Source: DASUFZ01 sp035541475
GTDB lineage: Bacteria > Myxococcota_A > UBA9160 > SMWR01
Length of the DNA stretch: 64,000 nucleotides
Assembly: GCA_035541475.1 (NCBI GenBank)
Contig: DATKND010000102.1
Span: 70,820 to 134,819 of the forward strand
Direction: 5' to 3'
Below the pieces are notes generated by a model. It was not told the origin of the DNA. It ran no database searches and worked only from the letters and a program-made list of their open reading frames with translations. Both the position numbers and the translations under genes were made by a program. Of the stretch, positions 1-9,162 are shown in pieces. Numbering within the stretch: position 1 is the stretch's first letter; every line of letters starts with the position of its first letter.

Positions 1-1267
1 CGGCGCCGAGCGCCGGGTCCAGGTTCATCGCCTTCAGCACCAGCGGCACCGCCGCGCCGACGAGACCCGCGACCGCCATCGCGATCGCCATCGCCAGGAA
101 GAGCGCGATGCCGATCAGCGGATCGCCGTGCCAGAGCCAGGCCAGCGCCGCGCTGGTCAGGCCCGTCAGGGCGCCGAGCGCGAGCCCCACCGCGAGCTCC
201 TTGCCGGCCGCGCGCGCGCCGCTCGAGAACTCGATCTCGCCGAGCGCGATTCCGCGCGTGATCACCGTCAGCGCCTGGATGCCGCCGTTGCCGGCCATGC
301 CCGCCACGACCGGCATGAAGACCGCGAGCGCGACGACGCGCGCGATGGTCGCCTCGAAGAGCCCGACCACCCACGCCGCCAGGAAGCATGTCGCGAGATT
401 CACGAGCATCCAGGGCAGCCGCTTGCGAATCGCGATGCGGGGCGGCGAGAAGACGCGGTCCTCGTCCGAGAGGCCGGCGAGGTGATACATGTCCTGTGTC
501 GCCTCCTCGGTGATCACGTCGATCACGTCGTCGACCGTGATCACGCCGAGCATGCGGCCGTCGACGTCGACCACGGGGATCGCGAGCAGGTCGTAGCGGC
601 GCACGAGCGCGGCGACCTCCTCCTGATCCGCCTCGGCGCGCACCTGCACCGGGTCGCGGATCATCAGCTCCGAGACCGGTCGCAGCGGCGGCGCTGCCAC
701 CAGGCGGCGGATCGGGACGACGCCGCGCAGGCAACGCTCCGAGTCGACGACGTAGAGGTAGAGGATCGACGGCGCGCCTTCGCCGGCGGCGCGCAGCGCG
801 TCGATCGCCTCCTGCGCGGTCATCTTCTCGTCGAGCGCGACGAAGTTCGTGGTCATCGCGCGGCCGGCGCTCGACTCCGGGTAGAGCTCCGCCTTCTGGA
901 GCTCCTCGCGCCGGTAGGCCGGGAGACGGTTCAGCACCTCTTCGCGGCGCTCCTCCGGCAGCCAGCGCACCAGCTCGATCAGGTCGTCGATCTCGAGCCG
1001 CGCCAGCACGTCGGCCAGTCGCTGGTCCGCGACCGCGTCGAAGACGCGCGGCAGCAGCTCGGGCGGCAGCTCGCGCAGCACCAGCGCCGCCCGGCGCTGC
1101 CGGATCAGCAGCTCGAGCACGCTGCGCATCTCCTCCTCGGTGAGGCCGGAGAGCAGCGGGGCGATGTCGGCGGGCGGCAGCTTCGCCAGCAGCCGCTCCG
1201 CGCGCGCGAGCACGCCGCTCGCCATCAGGCGGCGCAGGGTGCGGGCCGTGAAGTCGGGTGTCGCCAT
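1..1267 (-). CDS. mgtE: MgtE-family magnesium transporter, C-terminal part cut by window edge
   Basis: Gated Mg2+ channel/transporter of the inner membrane. The visible 422 residues start at an ATG (complement of 1265-1267). They run through the helical N-terminal superhelical domain with repeats such as LPPADIAPLL and LEIDDLIELVRWLPEE, then a pair of CBS domains (about residues 135-260, containing YLYVVDSERCLRGVVPIRRL and IPVVDVDGRMLGVITVDDV). They then enter the membrane part (MPVVAGMAGNGGIQALTVI is the conserved pore segment of the family). The protein continues past base 1, so the last transmembrane helices are missing here. It is divergently oriented to the GH38 gene with 42 bp between the two starts. 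The domain order is diagnostic of MgtE. Confidence 0.93.
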   Translation of the reverse strand, partial: MATPDFTARTLRRLMASGVLARAERLLAKLPPADIAPLLSGLTEEEMRSVLELLIRQRRAALVLRELPPELLPRVFDAVADQRLADVLARLEIDDLIELVRWLPEERREEVLNRLPAYRREELQKAELYPESSAGRAMTTNFVALDEKMTAQEAIDALRAAGEGAPSILYLYVVDSERCLRGVVPIRRLVAAPPLRPVSELMIRDPVQVRAEADQEEVAALVRRYDLLAIPVVDVDGRMLGVITVDDVIDVITEEATQDMYHLAGLSDEDRVFSPPRIAIRKRLPWMLVNLATCFLAAWVVGLFEATIARVVALAVFMPVVAGMAGNGGIQALTVITRGIALGEIEFSSGARAAGKELAVGLALGALTGLTSAALAWLWHGDPLIGIALFLAMAIAMAVAGLVGAAVPLVLKAMNLDPALGA

Positions 1268-1309
1268 CGGCAGTCCTATCGCCCTCGCTTCGGTCTAGGA
1301 TGAGGCGCG

Positions 1310-4141
1310 ATGTCGCGCTGGCAACTCGTGCTCGTACCGCACACGCACTGGGACCGCGAGTGGTATCGCTCGCACGAAGCGTTCCGCCATCGGCTGGTGC
1401 GGATGCTCGACGACCTGCTCGCGCTGCTCGAGCGCGATCCGGGGTTCTCGCACTTCATGCTCGACGGCCAGACGATCGCGGTAGACGACTACCTCGAGGT
1501 GCGTCCGGCGGCGCGAGCGCGCATCGAGGCGCTCGTGCGGGCGGGGCGCCTGCAGGTCGGGCCGTGGTTCGTGCTGCCGGACGAGTGGCTCGTCTCGGGC
1601 GAGGCGCTGATCCGAAACCTCCGGCGCGGGCTCGCGGAGGCCGAGCGACTCGGCGGCGCGATGCCGGTCGGCTACGTGCCGGACCAGTTCGGGCATGTCG
1701 GTCAGCTCCCGCAGATCCTCGCCGGCTTCGGATTCACCTCCGCGGTGCTGTGGCGCGGCGTCGGCGCCGACATCGACCGCACCTTGTTCGCGTGGGAGTC
1801 GCCGGACGGAACCCGCCTCGACACCGCGTGGTTGCTGCACGGATACGGCAACGGCATGCACTTGCCGCGGGCGCCCGAAGCGCTGGCGGCGCGCCTGAGG
1901 GGCGAGCTGCGCGCGCAGGCTCCGCGCAGCCCCGTCCGCGCGATCCTCGTGATGAACGGCAGCGATCACCTCGTGCCGCAGCCCGAGCTCGTCGTGTCGC
2001 TCGCCGACGCGCGCCCCCTGCTCGAGGACGCCAAGGTCGAGATCGGCACCCTGGCCGGATACCTCGAGCTCGCGCGCAAGGAGCTGTCGTCGAGCGGTGT
2101 CGCGCTGCCGGTCCACCGCGGGGAGCTGCGCTCGGGCCTGCGCGCGCCGATCCTCGCGGGCTGCGCGTCGATGCGGCTGCGACAGAAGCGCGCCGACTTC
2201 CTGAACGACCGCTTGCTGACCCGCTATCTCGAGCCGCTCGCGGCATGGTGGGCGTCGCTCGGCGGCGATCCGGACCTCGAGTCGATCGACCTCGCCTGGC
2301 GCACCGCGCTCGAGAACCACCCGCATGATTCGATCTGTGGCTGCTCGATCGACGCGGTGCACGACGCGATGGAGACGCGCTTCTCGCGCGTCGCCGACTG
2401 GGCCGGCGCGCTGCTCGCGCGCGTGTGCGGCGCGCTCGCGCGCGAGATCGTGGCGCCGGCGGGAGCAGGCCATGCGGTCGCAGCCTGGAATCCGCACGCC
2501 GCGGGGGCGGCGGTCGCCGAGGGAGCGATCGAGCTTCCGCTCGATCTGCGCGAAGCGGGCGCAACGCTCGCGCTCGCGGCGCGCGGCGCGAACGGCGTCG
2601 ACGCGCCGGCGCACGGCGTGGTCGACGCTCCGGCGCTGCTCTACGCGAGCTACGACCTGCCGGCGTCGGTGACGGCCGGTCTGCTGCGCGGATTCCCGCG
2701 CGAGTTCTTCGGCGATCCAGTCTGCGGGCTCACCTGCGCCGAGCGCGACGGGCGCGCCTGCGTCGACATCTGGCTCGGCGACTCGCCGCCCGCGGAGTTC
2801 GATTTCGACGCGGCGCGCGAGGCCGCGCTCGCGTGGCTCGCGGCGCGCGGCGATGCGCCCGCGTCCTTCCGACCATGGCGCCTGCCTCGCATCCGAGTGC
2901 AGATCCCGGAGTCGTTCCCGGGAGCCGGCCTGCGCGCGTTGCGGCTCGTCCCGGCGAGCACCGGCGTGTCCGCGCCGTCGGCGCGCTCCGGATCGTCGGG
3001 CGCGGGCGCCTGGCTCGAGAACGAGACCTGGCGGATCGACGTCACGAGCGACGGGCGCGTCCGGCTCGCGCACCGCGCGACGGGGCTCTCGGCCGACGAT
3101 GCGCTGCGCGTCGTCAGCGAGGCCGACCGCGGCGATACCTACACCTTCGATCCGGCGCCGCAGGCCGAGCGCATCGAGCGCGCCGAGCAGGTCGCGATCT
3201 CGCTGGCGCCGCCTTCTGCCGCGTATGCCGGCATCCGGCTCGACGCGCGCTACCGCGTGCCGGCGTCGCTCGCGGAGGGGCGCCGCGCTCGCAGCGAGCG
3301 GCGCGTCGATCTGCCGGTCCGCATCGAGATCGGGCTCTTTGCGGGCATCGATCGCGTGGACCTGCGCGCCGAGGTCGACAACACGGCGAGCGACCATCGG
3401 CTGCGACTGCACGTCCAGATGCCGTTCGACGCGTCGCGCTTCGCGGTCGAGTCGGCCTTCGAGCTCGCGACGCGCCCGATCGCTCCGGCGCCCGACGCCT
3501 TCGGCAGCGACCGTCCTTCCGAGTTTCCGGACGGCGCCACGCCGCAGCGTCGCTTCGCGCTGCTCGAGGCGGGCGACCTCGCCTGCGCGCTCGCCAACCG
3601 CGGCTCGAGCGAGGTGGAGGCGCTGCCGGAAGGGCAGGGCACCGCGCTGGCCGTGACGCTCGTGCGCGCCGTCGGCTGGCTCTCGCGCGACGACCTCGCA
3701 CGCCGGCCGGTTCACGCCGGTCCGCCGCTCGCGACGCCGGGCGCGCAGTGTCCGGGTCGACACGTCGCGGAGCTCGCGCTCTTCGTCGGGCGCCGCGGCG
3801 ATCCGGAGCTCTCCGCCTCCGCGCTGCGCTTCGCCGATCCGCCGCTGCTCTTCGCGGCCGGCGCGGCGAGCGGTCGACTGCGCGACGGCGCGCGACTGCT
3901 CGAATGCGACGACCCATCGCTCTGGCTCTGCGCGCTCGAGCCGCGCGAGGGCGGCGTCGCCTGGGTGCGCGTGCTCAACGCGTCGGACGCGCCTCGAAAC
4001 GTGAAGCTCCGCTGGAACGGCGGAGGAGCGCTCGCGCCGATCGACCTGCGCGGGCGAGCCGACCCCGCGGCGGGTGCGAGCGGGGCGAGCCGGACGCTCG
4101 CGCTGCGGCCCTGGCAGATCGCGTCGCTGCGAGCCGGCTGA
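1310..4141 (+). CDS. Glycoside hydrolase family 38 (alpha-mannosidase-like)
   Basis: 943-residue cytoplasmic-looking enzyme without a signal peptide. The N-terminal GH38 signature HTHWDREW (residues 11-18) supplies zinc ligands. GYVPDQFGH places the retaining nucleophile at Asp125, and HPHDSICGCSID (near residue 337) is another conserved metal/substrate block. The C-terminal two thirds is beta-rich, as in bacterial MngB-type alpha-mannosidases. Expected activity is hydrolysis of alpha-mannosides, or of 2-O-phosphoglycosylated relatives in the MngB subgroup; the substrate cannot be read from sequence. The start ATG follows a purine-rich AGGATGAGG. It is not obviously in an operon: about 90 bp separate it from the next gene, whose product is secreted. 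Confidence 0.9.
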   Translation: MSRWQLVLVPHTHWDREWYRSHEAFRHRLVRMLDDLLALLERDPGFSHFMLDGQTIAVDDYLEVRPAARARIEALVRAGRLQVGPWFVLPDEWLVSGEALIRNLRRGLAEAERLGGAMPVGYVPDQFGHVGQLPQILAGFGFTSAVLWRGVGADIDRTLFAWESPDGTRLDTAWLLHGYGNGMHLPRAPEALAARLRGELRAQAPRSPVRAILVMNGSDHLVPQPELVVSLADARPLLEDAKVEIGTLAGYLELARKELSSSGVALPVHRGELRSGLRAPILAGCASMRLRQKRADFLNDRLLTRYLEPLAAWWASLGGDPDLESIDLAWRTALENHPHDSICGCSIDAVHDAMETRFSRVADWAGALLARVCGALAREIVAPAGAGHAVAAWNPHAAGAAVAEGAIELPLDLREAGATLALAARGANGVDAPAHGVVDAPALLYASYDLPASVTAGLLRGFPREFFGDPVCGLTCAERDGRACVDIWLGDSPPAEFDFDAAREAALAWLAARGDAPASFRPWRLPRIRVQIPESFPGAGLRALRLVPASTGVSAPSARSGSSGAGAWLENETWRIDVTSDGRVRLAHRATGLSADDALRVVSEADRGDTYTFDPAPQAERIERAEQVAISLAPPSAAYAGIRLDARYRVPASLAEGRRARSERRVDLPVRIEIGLFAGIDRVDLRAEVDNTASDHRLRLHVQMPFDASRFAVESAFELATRPIAPAPDAFGSDRPSEFPDGATPQRRFALLEAGDLACALANRGSSEVEALPEGQGTALAVTLVRAVGWLSRDDLARRPVHAGPPLATPGAQCPGRHVAELALFVGRRGDPELSASALRFADPPLLFAAGAASGRLRDGARLLECDDPSLWLCALEPREGGVAWVRVLNASDAPRNVKLRWNGGGALAPIDLRGRADPAAGASGASRTLALRPWQIASLRAG

Positions 4142-4212
4142 TCTCTTGCGTCTGCGCCGCGGGTAAAGACCGCCACACGCCGTCCCGATGAGAGTCGGTG
4201 CCGGGTGGACTT

Positions 4213-4224
4213 CCGACCGGTCGG
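4213..4224. promoter_or_regulatory. 12-bp palindrome just before the start of the next gene
   Basis: CCGACCGGTCGG is a perfect palindrome directly upstream of the G-rich Shine-Dalgarno-like stretch (GGGTGGGG) that precedes the GTG at 4234. It could be an operator or a structure affecting translation. A GC-rich palindrome of this length can also occur by chance in this genome, so this is only a candidate. Confidence 0.25.
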
Positions 4225-4233
4225 GTGGGGACG

Positions 4234-5526
4234 GTGACGGAGCAGGGCCTTCGCTTCGCGAGAGCGGTCGTTTGTGCGGCAGTCGCGCTCGTCGCGGCAT
4301 CCGGCGCGCGGGCGCAGTCGCCGCAGAGCCTCGGCATCCCCGGCGAGCTGTTCCTTCCGAGTCAGCGCGGGGTGCTCGAGGAAGACTGGGCGCGTCGGCT
4401 CGCGCGAGCGCTCGGTCTCGAGGAAGGCCTGCCCGCCGATGCGACGGCCGAAGACTTCTACAGCATTCTGTGTCCAGAGCAGGCGCTGCGCTCCCTCGGC
4501 GAAGAGAGTGGCGGCTCGCTGCGCGTCGCGCATCCGCTGGCGCCGGCTTCGTCCTCCGAGCCGGTGCGTGTGGTGCTCGAGGCGCCGACGACGGCACTCT
4601 ACGTCATCCAGATCGAGGGCGTCGGGCTCCAGCGCTGGAGCGTCGACGGCCGCCTGATCGGCCATCTCGACGCGACACCGCTCGGAGTCGCACAGGCGCC
4701 GCGGCTCCTGCCGCTGCGCGCCGGCTCGCACGAATTCACCGGCATCCTCGGGCGCGGCGCGCGCGCCGAGCGGATCGAGCTCTCCGCGCACCGGCCGCTC
4801 TGCATCGCTCCGGCGGACGGCTGGCGCAGCGGGCGTCCGCTGCTGTACGGCGCGAAGGCGCGCACCCTGGTGCGCGCGCTCGGGCTCGAGCGCTTCCTCT
4901 CCGACGCCGGCACCGTGGTGGAGCTCGAGGGCGAGCGCTTCGACTCCGTCTCGCGCTGGGGCGCGCGCACCGACGAGGCGCACGGCCCGAGCGCCGGTCG
5001 GGTCGAGTGGGCGCGGGCGGAGGGAAGCCCGGCCGAGTTCGCGTACCGCGTCAATCTGCCCGAGCCGGGACTCTTCTCGCTCGAGGCGCGCGTCTCCGGG
5101 GAGGGGCCGCAGCTCTGGTCGCTCGACGGACGGCTGCGCGCGCGCGTCGAGCTGCCGCCGGCGTGGCGTCGCCTCGGCTGGCAGCACGTGCTGACGATGC
5201 CGCTCCCGGCGGGCGAGCACGTGGTCCGCGCGCTGATTCCGTCGGGCGCCGCGATCGACCGCATCCGCGTGGTCGGGCGTCGCGACGACGATCCCGAATA
5301 CGTCGAGGTGCTCGAGCAGATGGGCTTCCGCGAAGGCCACGTGCATGCAGCGGTGTCGTTAGGCGACGCCGACGCGACCTTGCGCGATCCGGCGTTCGTC
5401 GCGCTGGCAGCCGACTTCCTCCAGCGCGCTGCGGGCGGGGGAGAGGAGCCGCTGCCGGCGATCTCGCGCGCGTTCACCCCGCTCTATCGCCGCCCGGCCT
5501 CGCCTGTGCTGCCGGCGGAGCTGTGA
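4234..5526 (+). CDS. Secreted protein of unknown function, coupled to an outer-membrane barrel
   Basis: 430 residues from the GTG at 4234, chosen because a GGGTGGGG stretch lies just upstream and a clean signal peptide follows (hydrophobic core AVVCAAVALVAA, cleavage after GARAQ). An in-frame GTG at 4198 would add 12 residues. I do not recognise the family. The middle and C-terminal parts carry two related beta-rich segments, each with a W-S-[VL]-D-G-R-L core (LQRWSVDGRLIGHLD and PQLWSLDGRLRARVE). Each of these is followed by a Leu-rich strand and a [AG]GSHEF/AGEHVV turn, so an internal domain duplication is likely. The stop codon overlaps the ATG of the following barrel gene (ATGA), which indicates a shared transcript and a periplasmic partnership. 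No cysteine lipobox is present. Confidence 0.72.
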   Translation: MTEQGLRFARAVVCAAVALVAASGARAQSPQSLGIPGELFLPSQRGVLEEDWARRLARALGLEEGLPADATAEDFYSILCPEQALRSLGEESGGSLRVAHPLAPASSSEPVRVVLEAPTTALYVIQIEGVGLQRWSVDGRLIGHLDATPLGVAQAPRLLPLRAGSHEFTGILGRGARAERIELSAHRPLCIAPADGWRSGRPLLYGAKARTLVRALGLERFLSDAGTVVELEGERFDSVSRWGARTDEAHGPSAGRVEWARAEGSPAEFAYRVNLPEPGLFSLEARVSGEGPQLWSLDGRLRARVELPPAWRRLGWQHVLTMPLPAGEHVVRALIPSGAAIDRIRVVGRRDDDPEYVEVLEQMGFREGHVHAAVSLGDADATLRDPAFVALAADFLQRAAGGGEEPLPAISRAFTPLYRRPASPVLPAEL

Positions 5527-6695
5527 TGCGACCCTCGCGGGCGCTGCTGCTCTTCGGCCTGGTCGCGGCTGCGGCGCGCGCGGACGAAGGCGCAGAGAAC
5601 ACCTTCACCTTTCGCCCGTCGCTCGAGGTGCGGTCTGCGCTGACCGACAACGCATTCCTCACGTCGAACCACGAGGATCGCGACCTCGGATTCTGGCTGG
5701 AGCCGCGTCTCGAGCTCGGCTATCGGATTCCCGCCGCGCAGATCGACGCCGATCTCGGCGCGCAGGTGCCGCGCTACCTCGATCACGGCTCACTCAACGA
5801 CACGTTCTGGAGGGCCCGCTTGCAAGGAGAGGCGGGGCTCTGGCCCGGATTCAGCGTGCGGCTCTCCGATGCCTATACGCCACAGCCGATCGCGCTCGGC
5901 GCCCCCGACGACGCCACCCCGAACCTGGCGCAGACGAACCGAGCCGAGGGCGAGCTGCGCTACTGGCGCGAGTTCTCGAGCGCTCGCGAGCTGACCGTCG
6001 GAGTCGAGGGCGCGCGTTTCGACTCCGACAAGATCGACGCCTTCGTGCCGGGGTCCGGGGGCGGCGCGGTCTTCGATTCGAGCTTCCGACCGGACTACAG
6101 CGAGGCTGGCGGCTTCGCGGAGGTTCGCAATCCGCTCAACGAGGACCACGCGCTGCTGTTCCACGCAGGCACGCAGTACCGCAGCTACGACGCCCTCTCC
6201 CAAGGCGAGTATCTGAATGCGGAGGGCACGGTGGGTCTCGAGAGCCGCCTTCCGGGCGGTCTCCAGCTTGCGCTCGCGGGCGGCTTCGGCTGGCTCGATT
6301 CCCGCGAGGGCGGCGGCGAGCCGCTGGGACTCGGCCGCGCGACCCTCACCTGGCAGGCGACGAGCGACCTGCGCGTGCAGCTCGGGTTCCACCACCAGAT
6401 CACGTCGGATCTCGCCGGCAACAACTTCGTCGACACGACCGGTCGCGTGACACTCGAGAAATATTTCGGCCTGAGCACCTCGGCAACGGTCACGGCGTTC
6501 CTGTCGAATCTCGACTCCCAGTCTTCCCATCCGAGCCAAGATCTGTTCGGCGGAGCCGAGCTGGTGCTGCGGCACCAGCTCTCGCGGAACTTCCAGGTCG
6601 CGCTCTCGTACCGCTATTGGGACAACGGCGGCAGCTTCGAAGCTGACAACTTCCGCCAGAATCAGGCGTCGCTCACGTTCTCTTATCGACAGTAG
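5526..6695 (+). CDS. Outer-membrane beta-barrel protein
   Basis: 389 residues with a signal peptide (RALLLFGLVAAAARA) followed by alternating-hydrophobicity strands characteristic of an outer-membrane barrel. Aromatic strand ends recur, for example GFWLEPRLELGYRIP, HALLFHAGTQYRSY and VALSYRYWDNGG. The last strand ends with ASLTFSYRQ. The composition and the 'N(A/T)F/LTSN' start after the signal resemble the outer_membrane_beta-barrel (BBP2-like) proteins often found with exopolysaccharide or PEP-CTERM loci; this is similarity of style, not a firm family call. Translation is coupled to the upstream secreted protein by an ATGA overlap. Confidence 0.75.
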   Translation: MRPSRALLLFGLVAAAARADEGAENTFTFRPSLEVRSALTDNAFLTSNHEDRDLGFWLEPRLELGYRIPAAQIDADLGAQVPRYLDHGSLNDTFWRARLQGEAGLWPGFSVRLSDAYTPQPIALGAPDDATPNLAQTNRAEGELRYWREFSSARELTVGVEGARFDSDKIDAFVPGSGGGAVFDSSFRPDYSEAGGFAEVRNPLNEDHALLFHAGTQYRSYDALSQGEYLNAEGTVGLESRLPGGLQLALAGGFGWLDSREGGGEPLGLGRATLTWQATSDLRVQLGFHHQITSDLAGNNFVDTTGRVTLEKYFGLSTSATVTAFLSNLDSQSSHPSQDLFGGAELVLRHQLSRNFQVALSYRYWDNGGSFEADNFRQNQASLTFSYRQ

Positions 6696-6927
6696 GCGAG
6701 CGCCCGGCTCGGGAGTGCTCCGACCTTCGGGCTGCTGTGGAATCACCCCGACTACTTTCCAGGGTCGATCGCGAGCGTTGCGAGGTCCGGGGGGTTGCCC
6801 TCTGCGCTATGGTGGCGGTGAAAATCGCCGTTCACCATGCGAAGCGCGCGCTTTTCAATCGTTTTGCCGAACCGAGGTGCGTACACTCCGCAATGACCGG
6901 AAGCCAGGACGCGCTGGGGAGGGGCCG

Positions 6928-7161
6928 ATGAAATCGCTGATCATGGCGATCGTGCAGGCTCTCGTGGACAAACCGGAGGAGGTCCAGATCAAGGAGGTGA
7001 TCGGCGAGCATGCGCACGTGCTCGAACTGCGCGTCGCCAAGGAGGACCTCGGCAAGGTGATCGGCAAGGGCGGTGCGCACGCCTCGGCCATCCGGACCTT
7101 GATGGCCGCGGCCAGTGGCAAGGAGAAGAAGCGCTACATCCTCGAGATCATCGAGTACTAG
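6928..7161 (+). CDS. khpA: KH-domain RNA-binding protein KhpA
   Basis: 77-residue single KH domain (YlqC/KhpA family). The GxxG loop is GKGG in LGKVIGKGGAHASAIRTL, and the protein ends KRYILEIIEY as is typical. KhpA binds RNA, usually with KhpB, and affects cell division and envelope functions in Gram-positives; its role here is inferred. The ATG at 6928 is chosen because GGGGAGGGG lies just upstream; the frame is open further upstream but that part does not match the family. It usually neighbours rpsP/rimM, but here it stands alone between the barrel gene and a decayed acyl-CoA ligase. Confidence 0.93.
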   Translation: MKSLIMAIVQALVDKPEEVQIKEVIGEHAHVLELRVAKEDLGKVIGKGGAHASAIRTLMAAASGKEKKRYILEIIEY

Positions 7162-7217
7162 CGCGCCAGGTCGTCGAACGGGGCGCAGCCGAGGCGCCCC
7201 GACCAGGAGCCGCCCCC

Positions 7218-8957
7218 GTGCAGAACGCGGCGTTTCATCTCGGTGCACAGCTCGATGCGCGCGCCGCGCACCCGGAGATCGGCGACCGCATCGCCGTGCG
7301 CCTGGAGCTATCGGGAGTTCCGCGACGAGGCCGTGCGCGTCGCGCACTTCCCGCTTCGGCGTCTCGGCCGGAGCGACGATCGGCATCCGCCGCGCGTCGC
7401 GATGCTGCTCGAGAACCGGCCCGAGCTGCTCGCGCTCTACGCCGGCTGCGCGTATTCCGGCATGACGCTCTTCGGTGTGAACACCGGCCTCCGGGGCGAG
7501 ACGCTCCGCGGTGTGCTCGACCAATCGCGTGCGCGCGCAGCTCACGCACGTGCCTCCGGAGAACCTGCTCGTGCTTCGCACCCGCGGCGCCGCGTGGCTC
7601 GGCGAGCAGGACTACCACGAATGCCTCGCGCGCGAGGTCGCGAAGGCGGGCACCTCGCTCGACACACCCGCCGTCGAAGTCCGCCCCGAGGACAACCTGA
7701 TCGTGATCTACACCTCCGGCACGACCGGCCTGCCGAAGGGCATCAACAACTATCACCTGAAGGTGCTGCTGATCGGAAAGGTGGCGTCGCGTCACCTCCA
7801 ACTCGGCGAGGACGCCGTCGGCTACGCCTGCATGCCGCTCTTCCACTCGAATTCGATGTTTCTCGGCTTCCACCCCGCGTTCGAGATGGGCGGGACTCTG
7901 GCGATGTGCGAGCGCTTCAGCGCGAAGAATTTCGTGCCGGACGTCTTCCGCTACGGCGTCACGTACTGGAATTACGTCGGCGAGCCGGTGCACTACATCC
8001 TCGACGCCATCGAGCGCCAGTACCGCGGCGACGAGGAGCGCATCCGCGCGGAGGTCACCGAGGATCCCCGCAACCGCCTGCGCTTCGCGCTCGGCAACGG
8101 CGCCTCGCCTCCGGACATCGATCGCTTCGTGCGCTGGCTCGGGCTCGAGGACATGTTCGAGCTCTACGGCTCGACCGAGGCGGCGATCAGCACCTTCCGC
8201 AAGCGCAGCGACCCACGCGGCTCGGTCGGCGAGATCACCGATCCCGCCGTGAAGATCCGCGACGAGCGCGGTCGCGAGTGCGAGGTCGCGAGTCGAGGCC
8301 GATGGCCGGCTGCTGAACTACGCCGAGGCGGTGGGCGAGATCTGCCGGGTAGCCCCCGACACGTCGCTCTTCCAGGGCTACTTCGACAACCCCGACGCGA
8401 ACTCGAAGAAGTACCGCGAGGGCGTCTACCACTCCGGCGACCTCGGGCACATCCTGATCCACGAGGGCCGTCGTATGCTGTTCTTCGACGGCCGCACCGA
8501 CGACTGGATCCGCAAGGACGGCGAGAATTTCTCCGCGGCGCAAGTCGCGCGCCTGCTGCAGGAACACGAGGACGTGCGGCTCGCGGCCGCCTACGGCGTT
8601 CCGTGTCCGGTGTCGGACGAGTGGGTGATGGCGGCGCTGCTGCTGCGAGAGGGCGCGCGTTTCGATCCGGCGGCCTTCTACGAGTTCTGCGAGAAGCTGG
8701 TGAAGCACGGCGGCATGGATCCGAAGTGGATCCCCGATTTCGTGCGAGTCGTCTCCGACTTCGAGTTCACGCAGACGCAGAAGATCCTGGTGCGGAGCCT
8801 GAAGCGCTCGCACTTCGACCGCCGACGGCTCCCGCAGGACGAGATCTTCTGGCGGCGTCGAGGCGACGATCGCTTCCACCCCTTCGCGCACTCGGACTAC
8901 GTGGCGCTGCGCGAGGAGTTCGCGCGCAGCGAGCGGCTCGATCTCCTCGATCGCTGA
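7218..8957 (+). pseudogene. Frameshifted long-chain acyl-CoA ligase (AMP-binding) pseudogene
   Basis: Coding similarity to adenylate-forming acyl-CoA synthetases runs through four segments in successive frames. GTG 7218 to about 7302 encodes HPEIGDRIAV. The segment to about 7529 encodes WSYREFRDE and NRPELLALYAGCAYSGMT. The segment to about 8290 holds the AMP-binding signature YTSGTTGLPKG and the LYGSTEA motif. The last, to the TGA at 8957, encodes GEICRVAPDTSLFQGYFDN and the C-terminal domain with WIRKDGENF. About 20-30 residues normally found between the second and third segments (before the HVPPENLLVL region) also appear to be missing. Three shifts plus a deletion make a functional product unlikely. 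An intact paralogue lies at 23199-24908. Confidence 0.8.
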
Positions 8958-8993
8958 ACCGGAATCGGGTCGGGCGTGCGCGCAATTCGCGCA

Positions 8994-9020
8994 CCGAAGT
9001 GACGAAACCCGTCACTTCGG
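8994..9020. promoter_or_regulatory. Perfect 11-bp inverted repeat upstream of a sigma-54-like promoter
   Basis: CCGAAGTGACG, 5-nt spacer AAACC, then CGTCACTTCGG. The centre is about 100 bp upstream of the -24 element at 9104, the usual distance of an enhancer-binding-protein site. It could alternatively be the terminator of the preceding pseudogene, but no T-tract follows on the + strand. Confidence 0.45.
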
Positions 9021-9103
9021 GGTGTGTGCAGTCCATGCGCAATCCGCGCCGCGCGACGCGGCGGAGCGCCGGGTTGCGCGCGCGCCTGCCGGTGCCGCAG
9101 ATC

Positions 9104-9119
9104 CGGCACGCGCCTTGCG
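9104..9119 (+). promoter_or_regulatory. Candidate sigma-54 (-24/-12) promoter of the TPR gene
   Basis: CGGCACGCGCCTTGCG matches the RpoN consensus TGGCACG-N4-TTGCW at all but the first and last positions and has the required GG-N10-GC spacing. A transcript would start near 9130, giving a leader of about 33 nt before the ATG at 9163. Confidence 0.5.
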
Positions 9120-9162
9120 AGGAGAGTGCTACGCGCCCGTCGCGCAAGCTTGCGGAGCCCCC

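Noticed and set aside
4186..4233. A riboswitch in the leader before the secreted protein at 4234
   Set aside because: The segment is only about 90 bp from the preceding stop and contains a palindrome but no recognisable aptamer core.
7218..8957. Explaining all broken genes by poor base calling
   Set aside because: Long neighbouring genes (1192, 1026, 943, 825 and 779 residues) are uninterrupted, so errors would have to cluster in only a few loci; read data would be needed to exclude it fully.
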